From the NCBI GenBank assembly GCA_902363045.1, contig CABIYX010000024.1, positions 1-54,804 of the forward strand: 54,804 bases of DNA, in the 5' to 3' direction. The translations under genes and the position numbers were made by a program. Origin of the DNA: Clostridiales bacterium. Lineage in GTDB: Bacteria > Bacillota > Clostridia > Oscillospirales > Oscillospiraceae. Under the pieces are notes generated by a model. The model searched no databases. It worked only from the letters and a program-made list of their open reading frames with translations, and was not told the origin of the DNA. Positions 25,216-32,554 of this stretch are shown piece by piece (position 1 is the stretch's first letter; each line of letters opens with the position of its first letter).

Positions 25216-25968
25216 CTAGTTTCCGATGGCCAGCGAGACCATCACGCCCAGTGCGATGGCGGTGGCAGTCAGGATCGACTCCGCCGTCCGGCTCAGGCCC
25301 GAGAAAATATCGCCCGCCATGATCTCCCGCATGGCGTTGGTCAGGGCCATCCCCGGCACCAGCACCATCAAGGTCCCGATGGTGATGGCCTCCAGCTGGC
25401 CGCCGATCCCCATGTGTACCAGGATCAGAGCCAGAAGCGAGGCAATCGCCGCCCCGATCAGGGTCTGAAACAGGTTGTTGAAGCGCAGGCGCGGACTGGC
25501 CCACAGCATCCAGACCCCCACCGCCAGGCCGCACAGGCCGCCGCACAGGGTATCCAGCAGGGTCCCGCCGTAAAACGCGGTAAAAAAAGCCGCGGCGGCC
25601 GCATAGCCCAGCAGCAGGACCCGGGTCGGGTAGGCCCTATGGTCCTGCCCCAGCTTTCTCACCTGCTCCGCCGCCTCCGGCAGCGGGGGGACCTCCCGGC
25701 ACAGCCGGCGGCAGAGCTCGTTGCACCGCTCCAGCAGCTCAATATCCGTTCCGTGGGGCGGAACACGCCGCATCTGTGTGATCGGATGTCCCGACGGCGT
25801 ATTGACGCTGACAATGAGGCAGCTGGGCAGGGCAAACACCTGGGGCTGAAGCCCGTACGCCGTCAACAGCCGAAGGACAGACTCCTCCACGCGGTAGATC
25901 TCCGCGCCGCTGAGTACCAATTTATATCCCAATTCCGTGCCCAAGTCGAGCAGGGCGTCATAATCCAT
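25216..25968 (-). CDS. Threonine/serine exporter, large subunit (YjjP-like)
   Basis: This 250-residue protein has a cytoplasmic N-terminal domain (about residues 1-110) and five membrane helices (about 120-250). The N-terminal GAEIYRVEESV and the membrane segment TLMVLVPGMALTNAMRE are DUF1212/ThrE hallmarks. The start at 25968 follows GGGAGGCGG. It forms a two-component exporter with the downstream small subunit. Confidence 0.88.
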   Translation of the reverse strand: MDYDALLDLGTELGYKLVLSGAEIYRVEESVLRLLTAYGLQPQVFALPSCLIVSVNTPSGHPITQMRRVPPHGTDIELLERCNELCRRLCREVPPLPEAAEQVRKLGQDHRAYPTRVLLLGYAAAAAFFTAFYGGTLLDTLCGGLCGLAVGVWMLWASPRLRFNNLFQTLIGAAIASLLALILVHMGIGGQLEAITIGTLMVLVPGMALTNAMREIMAGDIFSGLSRTAESILTATAIALGVMVSLAIGN

Positions 25969-25988
25969 TCCATCCGCCTCCCGGAATC

Positions 25989-26016
25989 AGGATACCACGT
26001 TTCCGCAAAATGACAA
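25989..26016 (-). promoter_or_regulatory. Promoter of the exporter pair
   Basis: Minus-strand TTGTCA (26011-26016), a 16-nt spacer and TATCCT (25989-25994). Confidence 0.6.
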
Positions 26017-26207
26017 GCAACAATTTCATTACAAAATTCGGCAGATTTCCGCCCATTCTTTGCCCTTTTATCCAATAGACAAGCGGTAAGCCCTCCCACT
26101 CTCCGCTCCGCGTCCGTCGCCTCCTTTCCCTTCCGTCTGGGCGCCCGGCGGCTGCCGCCGCACAGGCCGGCCGGTTCGCGGCCGGTTTGGCAGACATTAC
26201 AATAGAC

Positions 26208-26239
26208 GCGGCGCCGGACCAAAAGGTTTCCGGCGCCGC
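26208..26239. terminator. Strong hairpin after the DegV gene
   Basis: The perfect 11-bp stem GCGGCGCCGGA is followed on the plus strand by ATCTTTTTT. The U tract is on the plus side although the adjacent genes are on the minus strand, so it may block antisense transcription as well as end the degV mRNA. Confidence 0.6.
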
Positions 26240-26246
26240 ATCTTTT

Positions 26247-27167
26247 TTATTCTTTTTTCGACTCCGGGGGACAGATCTCCCGGCGAAGGAGCGCCACCCC
26301 GATGGGCGTGGGCCCGGTGTGGACCCCGATGGTCACCCCGATGTGGAAGGGGCACTCATACCGGGCGGGCCAGCCTCTCTGCTCCAGCTCCTCAAACAGC
26401 TGGTCCGTAAACACCCGGTACTCCTCCTCATCCAGACCGCAGCCGGTCACCACATAGTACTGTGACAGGTCCAGCCCCTCCCGCTCCACATAGCGGCAGA
26501 AGAGCTCCCGCACCCGCTGCATGGACCGCTTCCGGCCCTGGGCGATGCCGTCGGAGATCAGCCCGCCGTCCCGGTAGCCGATCAGCGGCTTCACATGGAG
26601 GAGCGAACCGGCCGCCGCCGCCGCCCGGCCCACACGTCCGCCGTGTTTCAAATACTCCAGGTCATTCGTCGTAAAGAAAATACGCCCTGTTTTCCGATTG
26701 GACTCCAGCTGAGCGGCCGCGGCCGCCAGAGATACCCCCGCGTCCCGCAGATGGACCGCCTCCAGCACCAGAACGCCCTGGAGCACGGTGGCCAGCTGGG
26801 AGTCCAGCACGCAGATCTCCGCATGGGGAAAGTCCTCCAGCAGCAGCGACCGGGCATTCCGGGCAGCCTGGAAGGACCCGCTGAAGGGGGCGTTCAAGCA
26901 GACGCACAGCACCGCTTCCCCCCGCTCCACCATGGGACGAAAGACCGTCAAATAGTCCTCCACCGTGGGCATAGAGGTCCGGGGAAACACGCCGGGCCGG
27001 TCAGCCATCTGCTGATAAAATTCCCGGTTGGTAATGTCCCGCTCCTCCCGGTAATAGGTCTCACCGTCAAAGGAGACATAGAAGGAGACCAGCGTCACCC
27101 CCAGCCGCTCCGCCCGCTCCCGCCCCAGGTCACAGGAGCTGTCGCTCACGATCTGAAATCTTGCCAT
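26247..27167 (-). CDS. DegV family fatty-acid-binding protein
   Basis: The 306-residue cytoplasmic protein shows the DegV marks: N-terminal IVSDSSCDLG, the lipid-pocket motif TSMPT (about residue 62), FSGSFQAARNAR and GRVGRAAAAAG. DegV/FakB proteins bind a fatty acid and present it to the kinase FakA for phosphorylation. The ATG at 27167 follows GGAGAG; the longer frame is untranslated. No fakA is adjacent. An inverted repeat GTTCAA-AA-TTGAAC lies upstream at 27303-27316. Confidence 0.9.
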   Translation of the reverse strand: MARFQIVSDSSCDLGRERAERLGVTLVSFYVSFDGETYYREERDITNREFYQQMADRPGVFPRTSMPTVEDYLTVFRPMVERGEAVLCVCLNAPFSGSFQAARNARSLLLEDFPHAEICVLDSQLATVLQGVLVLEAVHLRDAGVSLAAAAAQLESNRKTGRIFFTTNDLEYLKHGGRVGRAAAAAGSLLHVKPLIGYRDGGLISDGIAQGRKRSMQRVRELFCRYVEREGLDLSQYYVVTGCGLDEEEYRVFTDQLFEELEQRGWPARYECPFHIGVTIGVHTGPTPIGVALLRREICPPESKKE

Positions 27168-27334
27168 GTTGGATCTCTCCTCGCCCGGCGGGGGCCCGCC
27201 GCACAGGCTCCGCCCCCCGCGCTCGTTCTGTTTTATTCTCATACAGAATAGTATACTCTTTCACCCCAAAAAGCAATCCGCGGGGGCGGAAGTTCACAAG
27301 ATGTTCAAAATTGAACCTCACCTCCTGCAAAAAA

Positions 27335-27362
27335 GCCGCCGTGGGCGGGCTCCCACGGCGGC
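27335..27362 (-). terminator. Terminator of the phosphoribosyltransferase-like gene
   Basis: The perfect 11-bp stem GCCGCCGTGGG is followed on the minus strand by TTTTTT. Confidence 0.88.
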
Positions 27363-27394
27363 CGGCATAGATCAGGCTGGTAAGTTTTTTCTCT

Positions 27395-28030
27395 TTACAG
27401 GGCAGACAGGCCATAGCTGTTGGCCAGGGCGTCGATCCGCTTTCCCGCCCGGCACATGGCGCAGCTCTCCGGGGCGTAGGTGGCATATCCCGGGATGTCC
27501 TCCGGCGTGAAGAGGCTGTAAATCGGGACCCCCTCCATCTCCTCCAGGGTGCTGAACACCGCGGCGATCCCCTGCACCCTGCCGCCGTAATACTGCGCGC
27601 ACTCCACCACGCGGCGGATGCTCTTGCCCGAGTTGACGGTGGAGATCAGCAGGAGCACATTCCGGCCGGCTACCATGGGGATCAGGTTGTCCCGGAAGAG
27701 CAGCTGTCCGTTGGAGTCGTACTCCGGGGTGATGACGTTGATGTTTTTGTCGCTGTTCACTGCGAAGAGGGTGTTTTTCGCCAGGTGGCGGGCCAGAAAA
27801 GCGCCCAGCACCTCGCTCCCGTCCAGGCAAACGATGGTGTCCACGCCCTTCTCGTATGCATAGCGCTGGGCCAGCGTGACCGCCGCCTCCCGGGCCATGG
27901 TGTGCTCATGCTTCATGCGTGTGATGTCGATATAGTGGTTATTGTGGGAGTGGCGCGTAGCAAAATGTCCCGCGATCACAGACACCTCAAGCTTTGGGTT
28001 CAGTCTCGAACGGATGGTCGTTCCTTTCAT
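27395..28030 (-). CDS. Phosphoribosyltransferase-like protein
   Basis: This 211-residue protein has the fold pattern of a type I phosphoribosyltransferase (orotate PRT-like): VDTIVCLDGSEVLGAFLA, then a predicted PRPP loop near residues 126-138. That loop reads LLLISTVNSGKSI and lacks the usual pair of acidic residues. The C-terminal Y-A-P-E-S-C-A-M-C-R adds a Cys pair. The ATG follows AGGAGGCGGGATT. A consensus promoter lies at 28076-28104. It could bind a nucleotide as a sensor rather than act as an enzyme. Confidence 0.75.
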   Translation of the reverse strand: MKGTTIRSRLNPKLEVSVIAGHFATRHSHNNHYIDITRMKHEHTMAREAAVTLAQRYAYEKGVDTIVCLDGSEVLGAFLARHLAKNTLFAVNSDKNINVITPEYDSNGQLLFRDNLIPMVAGRNVLLLISTVNSGKSIRRVVECAQYYGGRVQGIAAVFSTLEEMEGVPIYSLFTPEDIPGYATYAPESCAMCRAGKRIDALANSYGLSAL

Positions 28031-28075
28031 AATCCCGCCTCCTATTCGTCATAGTTGCCAACTCTCCATATCTAT

Positions 28076-28104
28076 ATTATACTATTTCTTGTTTGAAAAA
28101 TCAA
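28076..28104 (-). promoter_or_regulatory. Promoter of the phosphoribosyltransferase-like gene
   Basis: Minus-strand TTGATT (28099-28104), a 17-nt spacer and TATAAT (28076-28081). Confidence 0.82.
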
Positions 28105-28212
28105 CGCATCCCGCACATACACCGGAGCAAAAATTTTTTCTCCGCCGGAAATGAAACCGGGCGCCCTGTGCGTCTAATAGGTGAAACAAAACTGTGGAAG
28201 GAGGGCTCAGCC

Positions 28213-28677
28213 TTGAAGGAAGCGGAATACGCCCAGCGGGCCATGGCGGAAAAGGAGCGGCTGTACCGCACCGCCCTGCTCTATCTGGGAGGCGAGGCCG
28301 CCGCCCTGGACACGGTGGACGAGGCGGTCTACCGGGGCCTGCTGGCCTGCGGCCGCCTGCGCCAGCCCGAGTTTTTCTCCACCTGGCTCACCCGGATCCT
28401 GCTGAACGCCTGCGCCGATGAGCTGCGCCGCCGCCGGCGGGAGGCCGCCTTCGCCCATCCCCCTGAGACCGCCGCCCCGGACTACGACTCCCTTCCCCTG
28501 CGGGACGCGGTGGCCCGCCTCCCCCAGGAGCTGCGGTCGGTGGTGGTGCTGCGCTATTTTTCCGGCTATACCCTGGCGGAGACGGCGGAGATCCTCTCTC
28601 TGCCGCCGGGGACTGTGTCCACCCGCCAGCGGAAGGCCCTGGCCCTGCTCCGTCTGGAGCTGTGTGAGGAGGTGTGA
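28213..28677 (+). CDS. ECF-type RNA polymerase sigma factor
   Basis: The 154-residue sigma-70 family protein has region 2 (FFSTWLTRILLNACADELRRRRRE, seen as two helices) and region 4 (LPQELRSVVVLRYFSGYTLAETAEILSLPPGTV) with its helix-turn-helix. I choose the TTG at 28213, since GGAAGGAGG lies 8 nt upstream and no ATG fits; the frame extends upstream without a site. It is followed by a DUF4179 gene whose ATG is 3 nt after the stop, the usual sigma/anti-sigma arrangement in Clostridia. Confidence 0.88.
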   Translation: MKEAEYAQRAMAEKERLYRTALLYLGGEAAALDTVDEAVYRGLLACGRLRQPEFFSTWLTRILLNACADELRRRRREAAFAHPPETAAPDYDSLPLRDAVARLPQELRSVVVLRYFSGYTLAETAEILSLPPGTVSTRQRKALALLRLELCEEV

Positions 28678-28679
28678 CC

Positions 28680-29957
28680 ATGGACCGGAAGCAAGAATAT
28701 GATGCCCTGACCCAGGAGCTCCGGCAGACGCCCCCCGCCCTGGATGGGACCCTGGACCGGGCCCTGGAGCGGCGGCGGACCCGCCGCCGGAGGCTGTGGC
28801 CCCTGCGCTCCCTGGCCGCGGCGGCGGCGGTCTTTGTCCTGCTGGTCAATGTCAGCACCCCCTTCGCTCAGGCCTGCGCCCACATCCCCGTGCTGAGCTG
28901 GCTGGCCCAGGCGGTGTGCTTCTCCCACAGCCTGTCCTCCGCAGTGGAGCACGACTGGGTGCAAAAGGTGGACCAGACCCAGAGCGACAGCTGCTATACC
29001 CTCACGCTGGAGGACCTGATCGTGGACCAGAAGCAGATACACCTCTTTTATACCCTGGCCTGGGAGGATCCCAGCTGTGAATACGCCATGGTCTATGTGG
29101 ACGGCGGACGCCTCTCTCCCCGGCCCTCCGTCCTGTCGGACAGTGTGAACGGACCACAGGACGCCGGACACATCGTACTGGACTACCGAGAGGAGCAGGT
29201 ACCGGACCGTCTGGACCTGGAGCTCACCGTCCACCCCAACGGGGACGGCCCTCCCGCCGCCCGCTTCCGCTTCCAGGTCACGCTGGACCCGGCTCTCACC
29301 GCTGCCGGCCAGATCCGGCCGGTGGAGCAGTGGGTGGAGCTGGACGGACAGCAGATCTATGTGGACCGGCTGGAGATCTATCCCACCCACGCCCGGCTGC
29401 TGCTGGAGGACCACCCGGACAACACCGCCCGGCTGACCAGCCTGCTGTGCCATCTGGAGGATGAGACGGGGCAACGGTATGAGCGGGAGGGCAGCTTCAG
29501 CAGCTTCTCCGACCCGGACAACGGCTTTCTCACCCAGCTCCGGCTGGCCAGCCCCTACTTCCAGCAGCCGGAGCGGCTGACCCTCCGGATCACCGGGGCG
29601 GCCTGGCAGGAGCCGGACAAGGCGGAGGTCACGGTGGACCTGGCTTCCGGCACTGCCGCCGGACTCCCGGAGGAGATCCGGCTGACCCGGGTGGATGAGG
29701 AGGCCGGCCGCACCGTGCTGTACTTCCAGTACCCCGCCCCTCCGGCCCTTCTGCCCCAGCGCTTCTCCTGGTCCTGCCGGTCCCCGGAGGGGGAGTGGCA
29801 GGTGACTGAGGGGGGCTCCGGCACTGACCAGGACACCGGGCTGGAGACAGAGGATCTGCACCTGATCGATTACCCCTGGGACCAGGTCGCCCTGACCCTC
29901 AACTGGACCCGGTTCTCCCCCCTGGACGTCTCTCTGACCCTCCCCGCCGTGGAGTAA
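28680..29957 (+). CDS. DUF4179-type membrane anti-sigma factor
   Basis: The 425-residue protein has a cytoplasmic N-terminus (about residues 1-42), one membrane helix (SLAAAAAVFVLLVNVSTPFA) and a large beta-rich extracytoplasmic domain typical of DUF4179 proteins. Directly after the sigma gene, with GAGGAGG 7 nt before the ATG, it probably holds the sigma factor inactive until a surface signal. The signal is not evident. A 13-bp hairpin ends the unit. Confidence 0.82.
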   Translation: MDRKQEYDALTQELRQTPPALDGTLDRALERRRTRRRRLWPLRSLAAAAAVFVLLVNVSTPFAQACAHIPVLSWLAQAVCFSHSLSSAVEHDWVQKVDQTQSDSCYTLTLEDLIVDQKQIHLFYTLAWEDPSCEYAMVYVDGGRLSPRPSVLSDSVNGPQDAGHIVLDYREEQVPDRLDLELTVHPNGDGPPAARFRFQVTLDPALTAAGQIRPVEQWVELDGQQIYVDRLEIYPTHARLLLEDHPDNTARLTSLLCHLEDETGQRYEREGSFSSFSDPDNGFLTQLRLASPYFQQPERLTLRITGAAWQEPDKAEVTVDLASGTAAGLPEEIRLTRVDEEAGRTVLYFQYPAPPALLPQRFSWSCRSPEGEWQVTEGGSGTDQDTGLETEDLHLIDYPWDQVALTLNWTRFSPLDVSLTLPAVE

Positions 29958-30031
29958 GGAGACGCCGCCCGAACCGTCCACACTCTGCGGACCGCGTCAA
30001 ATACCTTGCTACCGGAGCTTCCGGCAAACAC

Positions 30032-30061
30032 GGAGCGGCACAGCGTTGGCTGTGCCGCTCC
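30032..30061. terminator. Terminator between anti-sigma gene and cca
   Basis: The perfect 13-bp stem GGAGCGGCACAGC with loop GTTG lies between two convergent genes. No long T tract is present, so efficiency is uncertain. Confidence 0.7.
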
Positions 30062-30074
30062 ACTTCTGTGACCA

Positions 30075-31409
30075 CTATTTTGCGGCTGTCCGCTCCGCCC
30101 GTGCAAAGGACAACAGCTCCTCCCGGTCGTTGGCCGCGCGCTCATCCAAAACCGCATCCAGGCATTTCTGAAGGACAGCCCCGATCTCCCGCCCCCGAAA
30201 CCCCAAGTCCAGCATATCCGTTCCATTGACCGCCAGGTCCTTCAGGGAGAAGCAGGCCTCTTCCCGAAGGATCTCCTCGACTATGGCGTCCATCGCGTCA
30301 AAGACGGCAAGCCTCGGCTTGCAGACAGCCGACTGCCCCCATGTATCCGCCCGGTGAAGCTCAATGAGCTGCCGGGCGGCCTCCTCTCCGTGCTTGCTCA
30401 ACAGCCTCTTGACCAGCCTTCTGTCCGCCGTGAGCGGCATATCGTGGAAGCGGACAAGGCGCACGATCCGTTCCCTGCCGTCACGGTCAAAGCGGAGCCT
30501 GTTCAGGATCTGCTCCGCCATGACAGTGCTCTGTTCCGCGTGTCCGAAAAAATGTCCAACACCGTCTTCCGTCCGGGAAAAGCAGGACGGCTTCCCAATG
30601 TCATGGAGCAGCGCCGCCCAGCGCAGGACGGGCTCCGGCGGAGTGTGCTCCACCACCGCTATGGTATGCTCCCAGACGTCCCTATCGTGGTGCGGGTTGT
30701 GCTGGTCAAAGCCGAACATGGGCGCAAGCTCCGGGATCGGGACCGCCAACACATCGGAAAAGCCGCGCAAAACAGCCGCCGCACCCTTCCCGCAGAGCAT
30801 TTTTGTCAGCTCAGACTGGACCCGCTCCGCCGCGATCTCTCTGAGCAGGTCTTTATTTCTGTGGATGGCCGAGGCCGCGGCGTCTTCGATCTTCATTCCG
30901 TATACCGAAGCAAAGCGCAGAGCCCGAAGCATCCTCAGGCCATCCTCCCGGAACCTCCGGTCCGGATCTCCCACACAGCGGATCAGCCCTTTCTCAATGT
31001 CTGCCCGGCCTCCGGAAAAATCAATGACTCCGGCCTTTGGGTGATACGCCAGGGCGTTCATCGTGAAGTCCCGGCGCGCCAGGTCCTCCTTCAAGCTGCG
31101 GGTAAAGCGGACCCCATCCGGGTGCCGGTGGTCCAGATAGTCGCCATCCACGCGGTAGGTCGTGATCTCCAGCGGGATGCGTCCGATCACCACGGTCACA
31201 GTGCCGTGCTTCAGGCCGGTCTCGATCAGCCGGAAGCCGGCAAAGACCTCCTTGACCTGCTCCGGCAGGGCATTTGTGGCAATGTCCCAGTCCTTGGCGG
31301 GGCTGTTGTCTCTCACAAAATCGCGGACCGCCCCGCCGACCAGATAGGCCTCATATCCAGCTGCCTCCAGCAGCTCCAGCGCGGTGTTCACCTGAGGCGC
31401 CAGCTTCAT
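30075..31409 (-). CDS. cca: CCA tRNA nucleotidyltransferase
   Basis: The 444-residue enzyme adds or repairs the CCA tail of tRNAs using CTP and ATP. The class II nucleotidyltransferase head shows LVGGAVRD, DWDIAT and RRDFTMNALAY. The RNA-binding neck follows. A C-terminal HD domain is present (HDRDVWEHT, LLHDIGKP). tRNA-Leu in this window encodes its own CCA, so the enzyme would act in repair for that tRNA. The ATG overlaps the stop of a 72-codon gene. Confidence 0.94.
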   Translation of the reverse strand: MKLAPQVNTALELLEAAGYEAYLVGGAVRDFVRDNSPAKDWDIATNALPEQVKEVFAGFRLIETGLKHGTVTVVIGRIPLEITTYRVDGDYLDHRHPDGVRFTRSLKEDLARRDFTMNALAYHPKAGVIDFSGGRADIEKGLIRCVGDPDRRFREDGLRMLRALRFASVYGMKIEDAAASAIHRNKDLLREIAAERVQSELTKMLCGKGAAAVLRGFSDVLAVPIPELAPMFGFDQHNPHHDRDVWEHTIAVVEHTPPEPVLRWAALLHDIGKPSCFSRTEDGVGHFFGHAEQSTVMAEQILNRLRFDRDGRERIVRLVRFHDMPLTADRRLVKRLLSKHGEEAARQLIELHRADTWGQSAVCKPRLAVFDAMDAIVEEILREEACFSLKDLAVNGTDMLDLGFRGREIGAVLQKCLDAVLDERAANDREELLSFARAERTAAK

Positions 31410-31624
31410 CCTCCAAACATCTCCAACGCAGTGAGGAACAGCCTGTTGAGCTCCTCCCAGTCCCTGCTCACTTCTCTCGGGTACCGCTCCGCCAGAGCCC
31501 GCACCTCCACAATGCTCGCCTCCAGATATTCGCCGAGGACGCCGATCCTTGGGATCGTTTTCACCTCAGGGGCACGCACCTTGAGGTCCAGCAGCGGTTC
31601 CCGGATCAACGCTTCCACACTCAT
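31406..31624 (-). CDS. Small protein coupled to cca
   Basis: The 72-residue acidic, helical protein is not a family I recognise. Its stop overlaps the cca start (ATGA), so it would be translated with cca. An AAAGGAG site lies just 3 nt before the ATG at 31624 and 9 nt before a GTG two codons later (31618), so the start may be the GTG. The context suggests a role in tRNA or nucleotide handling, which is only inference. Confidence 0.6.
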   Translation of the reverse strand: MSVEALIREPLLDLKVRAPEVKTIPRIGVLGEYLEASIVEVRALAERYPREVSRDWEELNRLFLTALEMFGG

Positions 31625-31664
31625 CCTCTCCTTTGTATGTTTTTTCTGCCGGGCGGACGGCCCT

Positions 31665-32027
31665 CTATCCCCTCCCGTCCCGGGGACAGGAGATCTCCAC
31701 CATCTCCTCGATCATGTGGTGGAGCGCCTGGGCCTGGGCGGTATCCGCTGCCCGGTAGTATACCTCTTTCCCCTCCCGGCGGCTGACCAGCAGGTGGCTG
31801 GAGCGCAACAGACGCAGATGGTGGGCCACCGCCGGAGGCGTCATCTCCACGATGGCTGACAGCTCGGTCCCGCAGGCCTCGCAGTGGCACAGCAGCCAAA
31901 AGATCCGCAGGCGGCTGGCGTCGCTGAGCTGCTTGAACAGGACGGATACCGTTTGAAGCTCCTCTACCCGGGGGATATGCTCTGGCGGAAGGGACTCCGG
32001 CCGGTTGGGACGCTGACAGTCTGACAT
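31665..32027 (-). CDS. ArsR/SmtB-family metal-sensing repressor
   Basis: The 120-residue winged-helix repressor has the DNA-recognition segment EMTPPAVAHHLRLLRSSHLL. Metal ligands are likely Cys in the CHCEACGTEL segment of the alpha-3 region and the N-terminal SDCQRP cysteine, as in CadC. The ATG at 32027 follows GAGGAG by 8 nt. It is divergent from an HMA chaperone and a P-type ATPase, which it probably represses until cadmium, lead or zinc binds. Confidence 0.88.
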   Translation of the reverse strand: MSDCQRPNRPESLPPEHIPRVEELQTVSVLFKQLSDASRLRIFWLLCHCEACGTELSAIVEMTPPAVAHHLRLLRSSHLLVSRREGKEVYYRAADTAQAQALHHMIEEMVEISCPRDGRG

Positions 32028-32115
32028 GGTGCATTCTCCTCTCTTTTGCACCAGTATACCACGCTCCCACCGGTTTGCAAACAGGAAGACGGCACTCTGT
32101 TCCCCCATCGTGAAT

Positions 32116-32210
32116 GAATGTTTCCCATTCAAAAAAATACTGCGGACCACTTGACTTCCGCCACACCTGCGTGTATGATAGAAGCACAAACGATTAAGCA
32201 ATCTTTTAAT
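32116..32210. promoter_or_regulatory. Divergent control region of the metal-resistance module
   Basis: A plus-strand promoter TTGACT (32152-32157), 17-nt spacer and TATGAT (32175-32180) drives the HMA/ATPase genes. Two candidate repressor sites flank it: the inverted repeat TGAATG-5-CATTCA (32116-32132) and the imperfect ATTAA...TTTTAAT repeat (32194-32211) near the transcription start. Confidence 0.65.
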
Positions 32211-32233
32211 AATCAGAGAGGAGAGCACCTAAT

Positions 32234-32452
32234 ATGAAAAAGACCTACCAGATCGAAGTGGACTGCGCCAACTGCGCCAACCTGATGGAGGAGGCCGCGA
32301 AAAAGACCGCCGGCGTCCAGAACGCCGTGGTCAACTTTATGACCCAGAAGATGATCGTGGAGTTTTCTGAGGGGCAGGACCCCAAGGCCGTCATGCAGGC
32401 CGTTCTGAAGGCGTGCAAGAAGGTAGAGCCTGACTGCGAGATCGCGCTGTAA
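32234..32452 (+). CDS. Free-standing heavy-metal-associated (HMA) chaperone
   Basis: The 72-residue ferredoxin-like HMA domain has the metal-binding motif DCANCA (Cys at 11 and 14). It likely passes Zn, Cd or Pb to the ATPase encoded downstream, which lacks its own N-terminal HMA domain. GAGGAG precedes the ATG. A hairpin with TTTT follows the gene, so more chaperone than ATPase may be made. Confidence 0.9.
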   Translation: MKKTYQIEVDCANCANLMEEAAKKTAGVQNAVVNFMTQKMIVEFSEGQDPKAVMQAVLKACKKVEPDCEIAL

Positions 32453-32462
32453 GGCCCAATGC

Positions 32463-32499
32463 CGCGCCCCGAAAACCTGCGGGTGGAGGGGCGCGTTTT
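32463..32499 (+). terminator. Intercistronic hairpin between HMA gene and ATPase gene
   Basis: CGCGCCCC (32463-32470) pairs with GGGGCGCG (32488-32495) and is followed by TTTT. It lies inside the module and probably acts as a partial terminator. Confidence 0.7.
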
Positions 32500-32554
32500 C
32501 TCCCCCAACAATTCAACATATACTTAATTATCGTTTTTGGAAGGAGGCTTTCCT

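Noticed and set aside
28152..28181. ECF-type autoregulated promoter (TGAAAC ... CGTC) before the sigma gene
   Set aside because: Both half-elements are present but only 13 nt apart, shorter than the usual 16-17 nt, so I do not call it.
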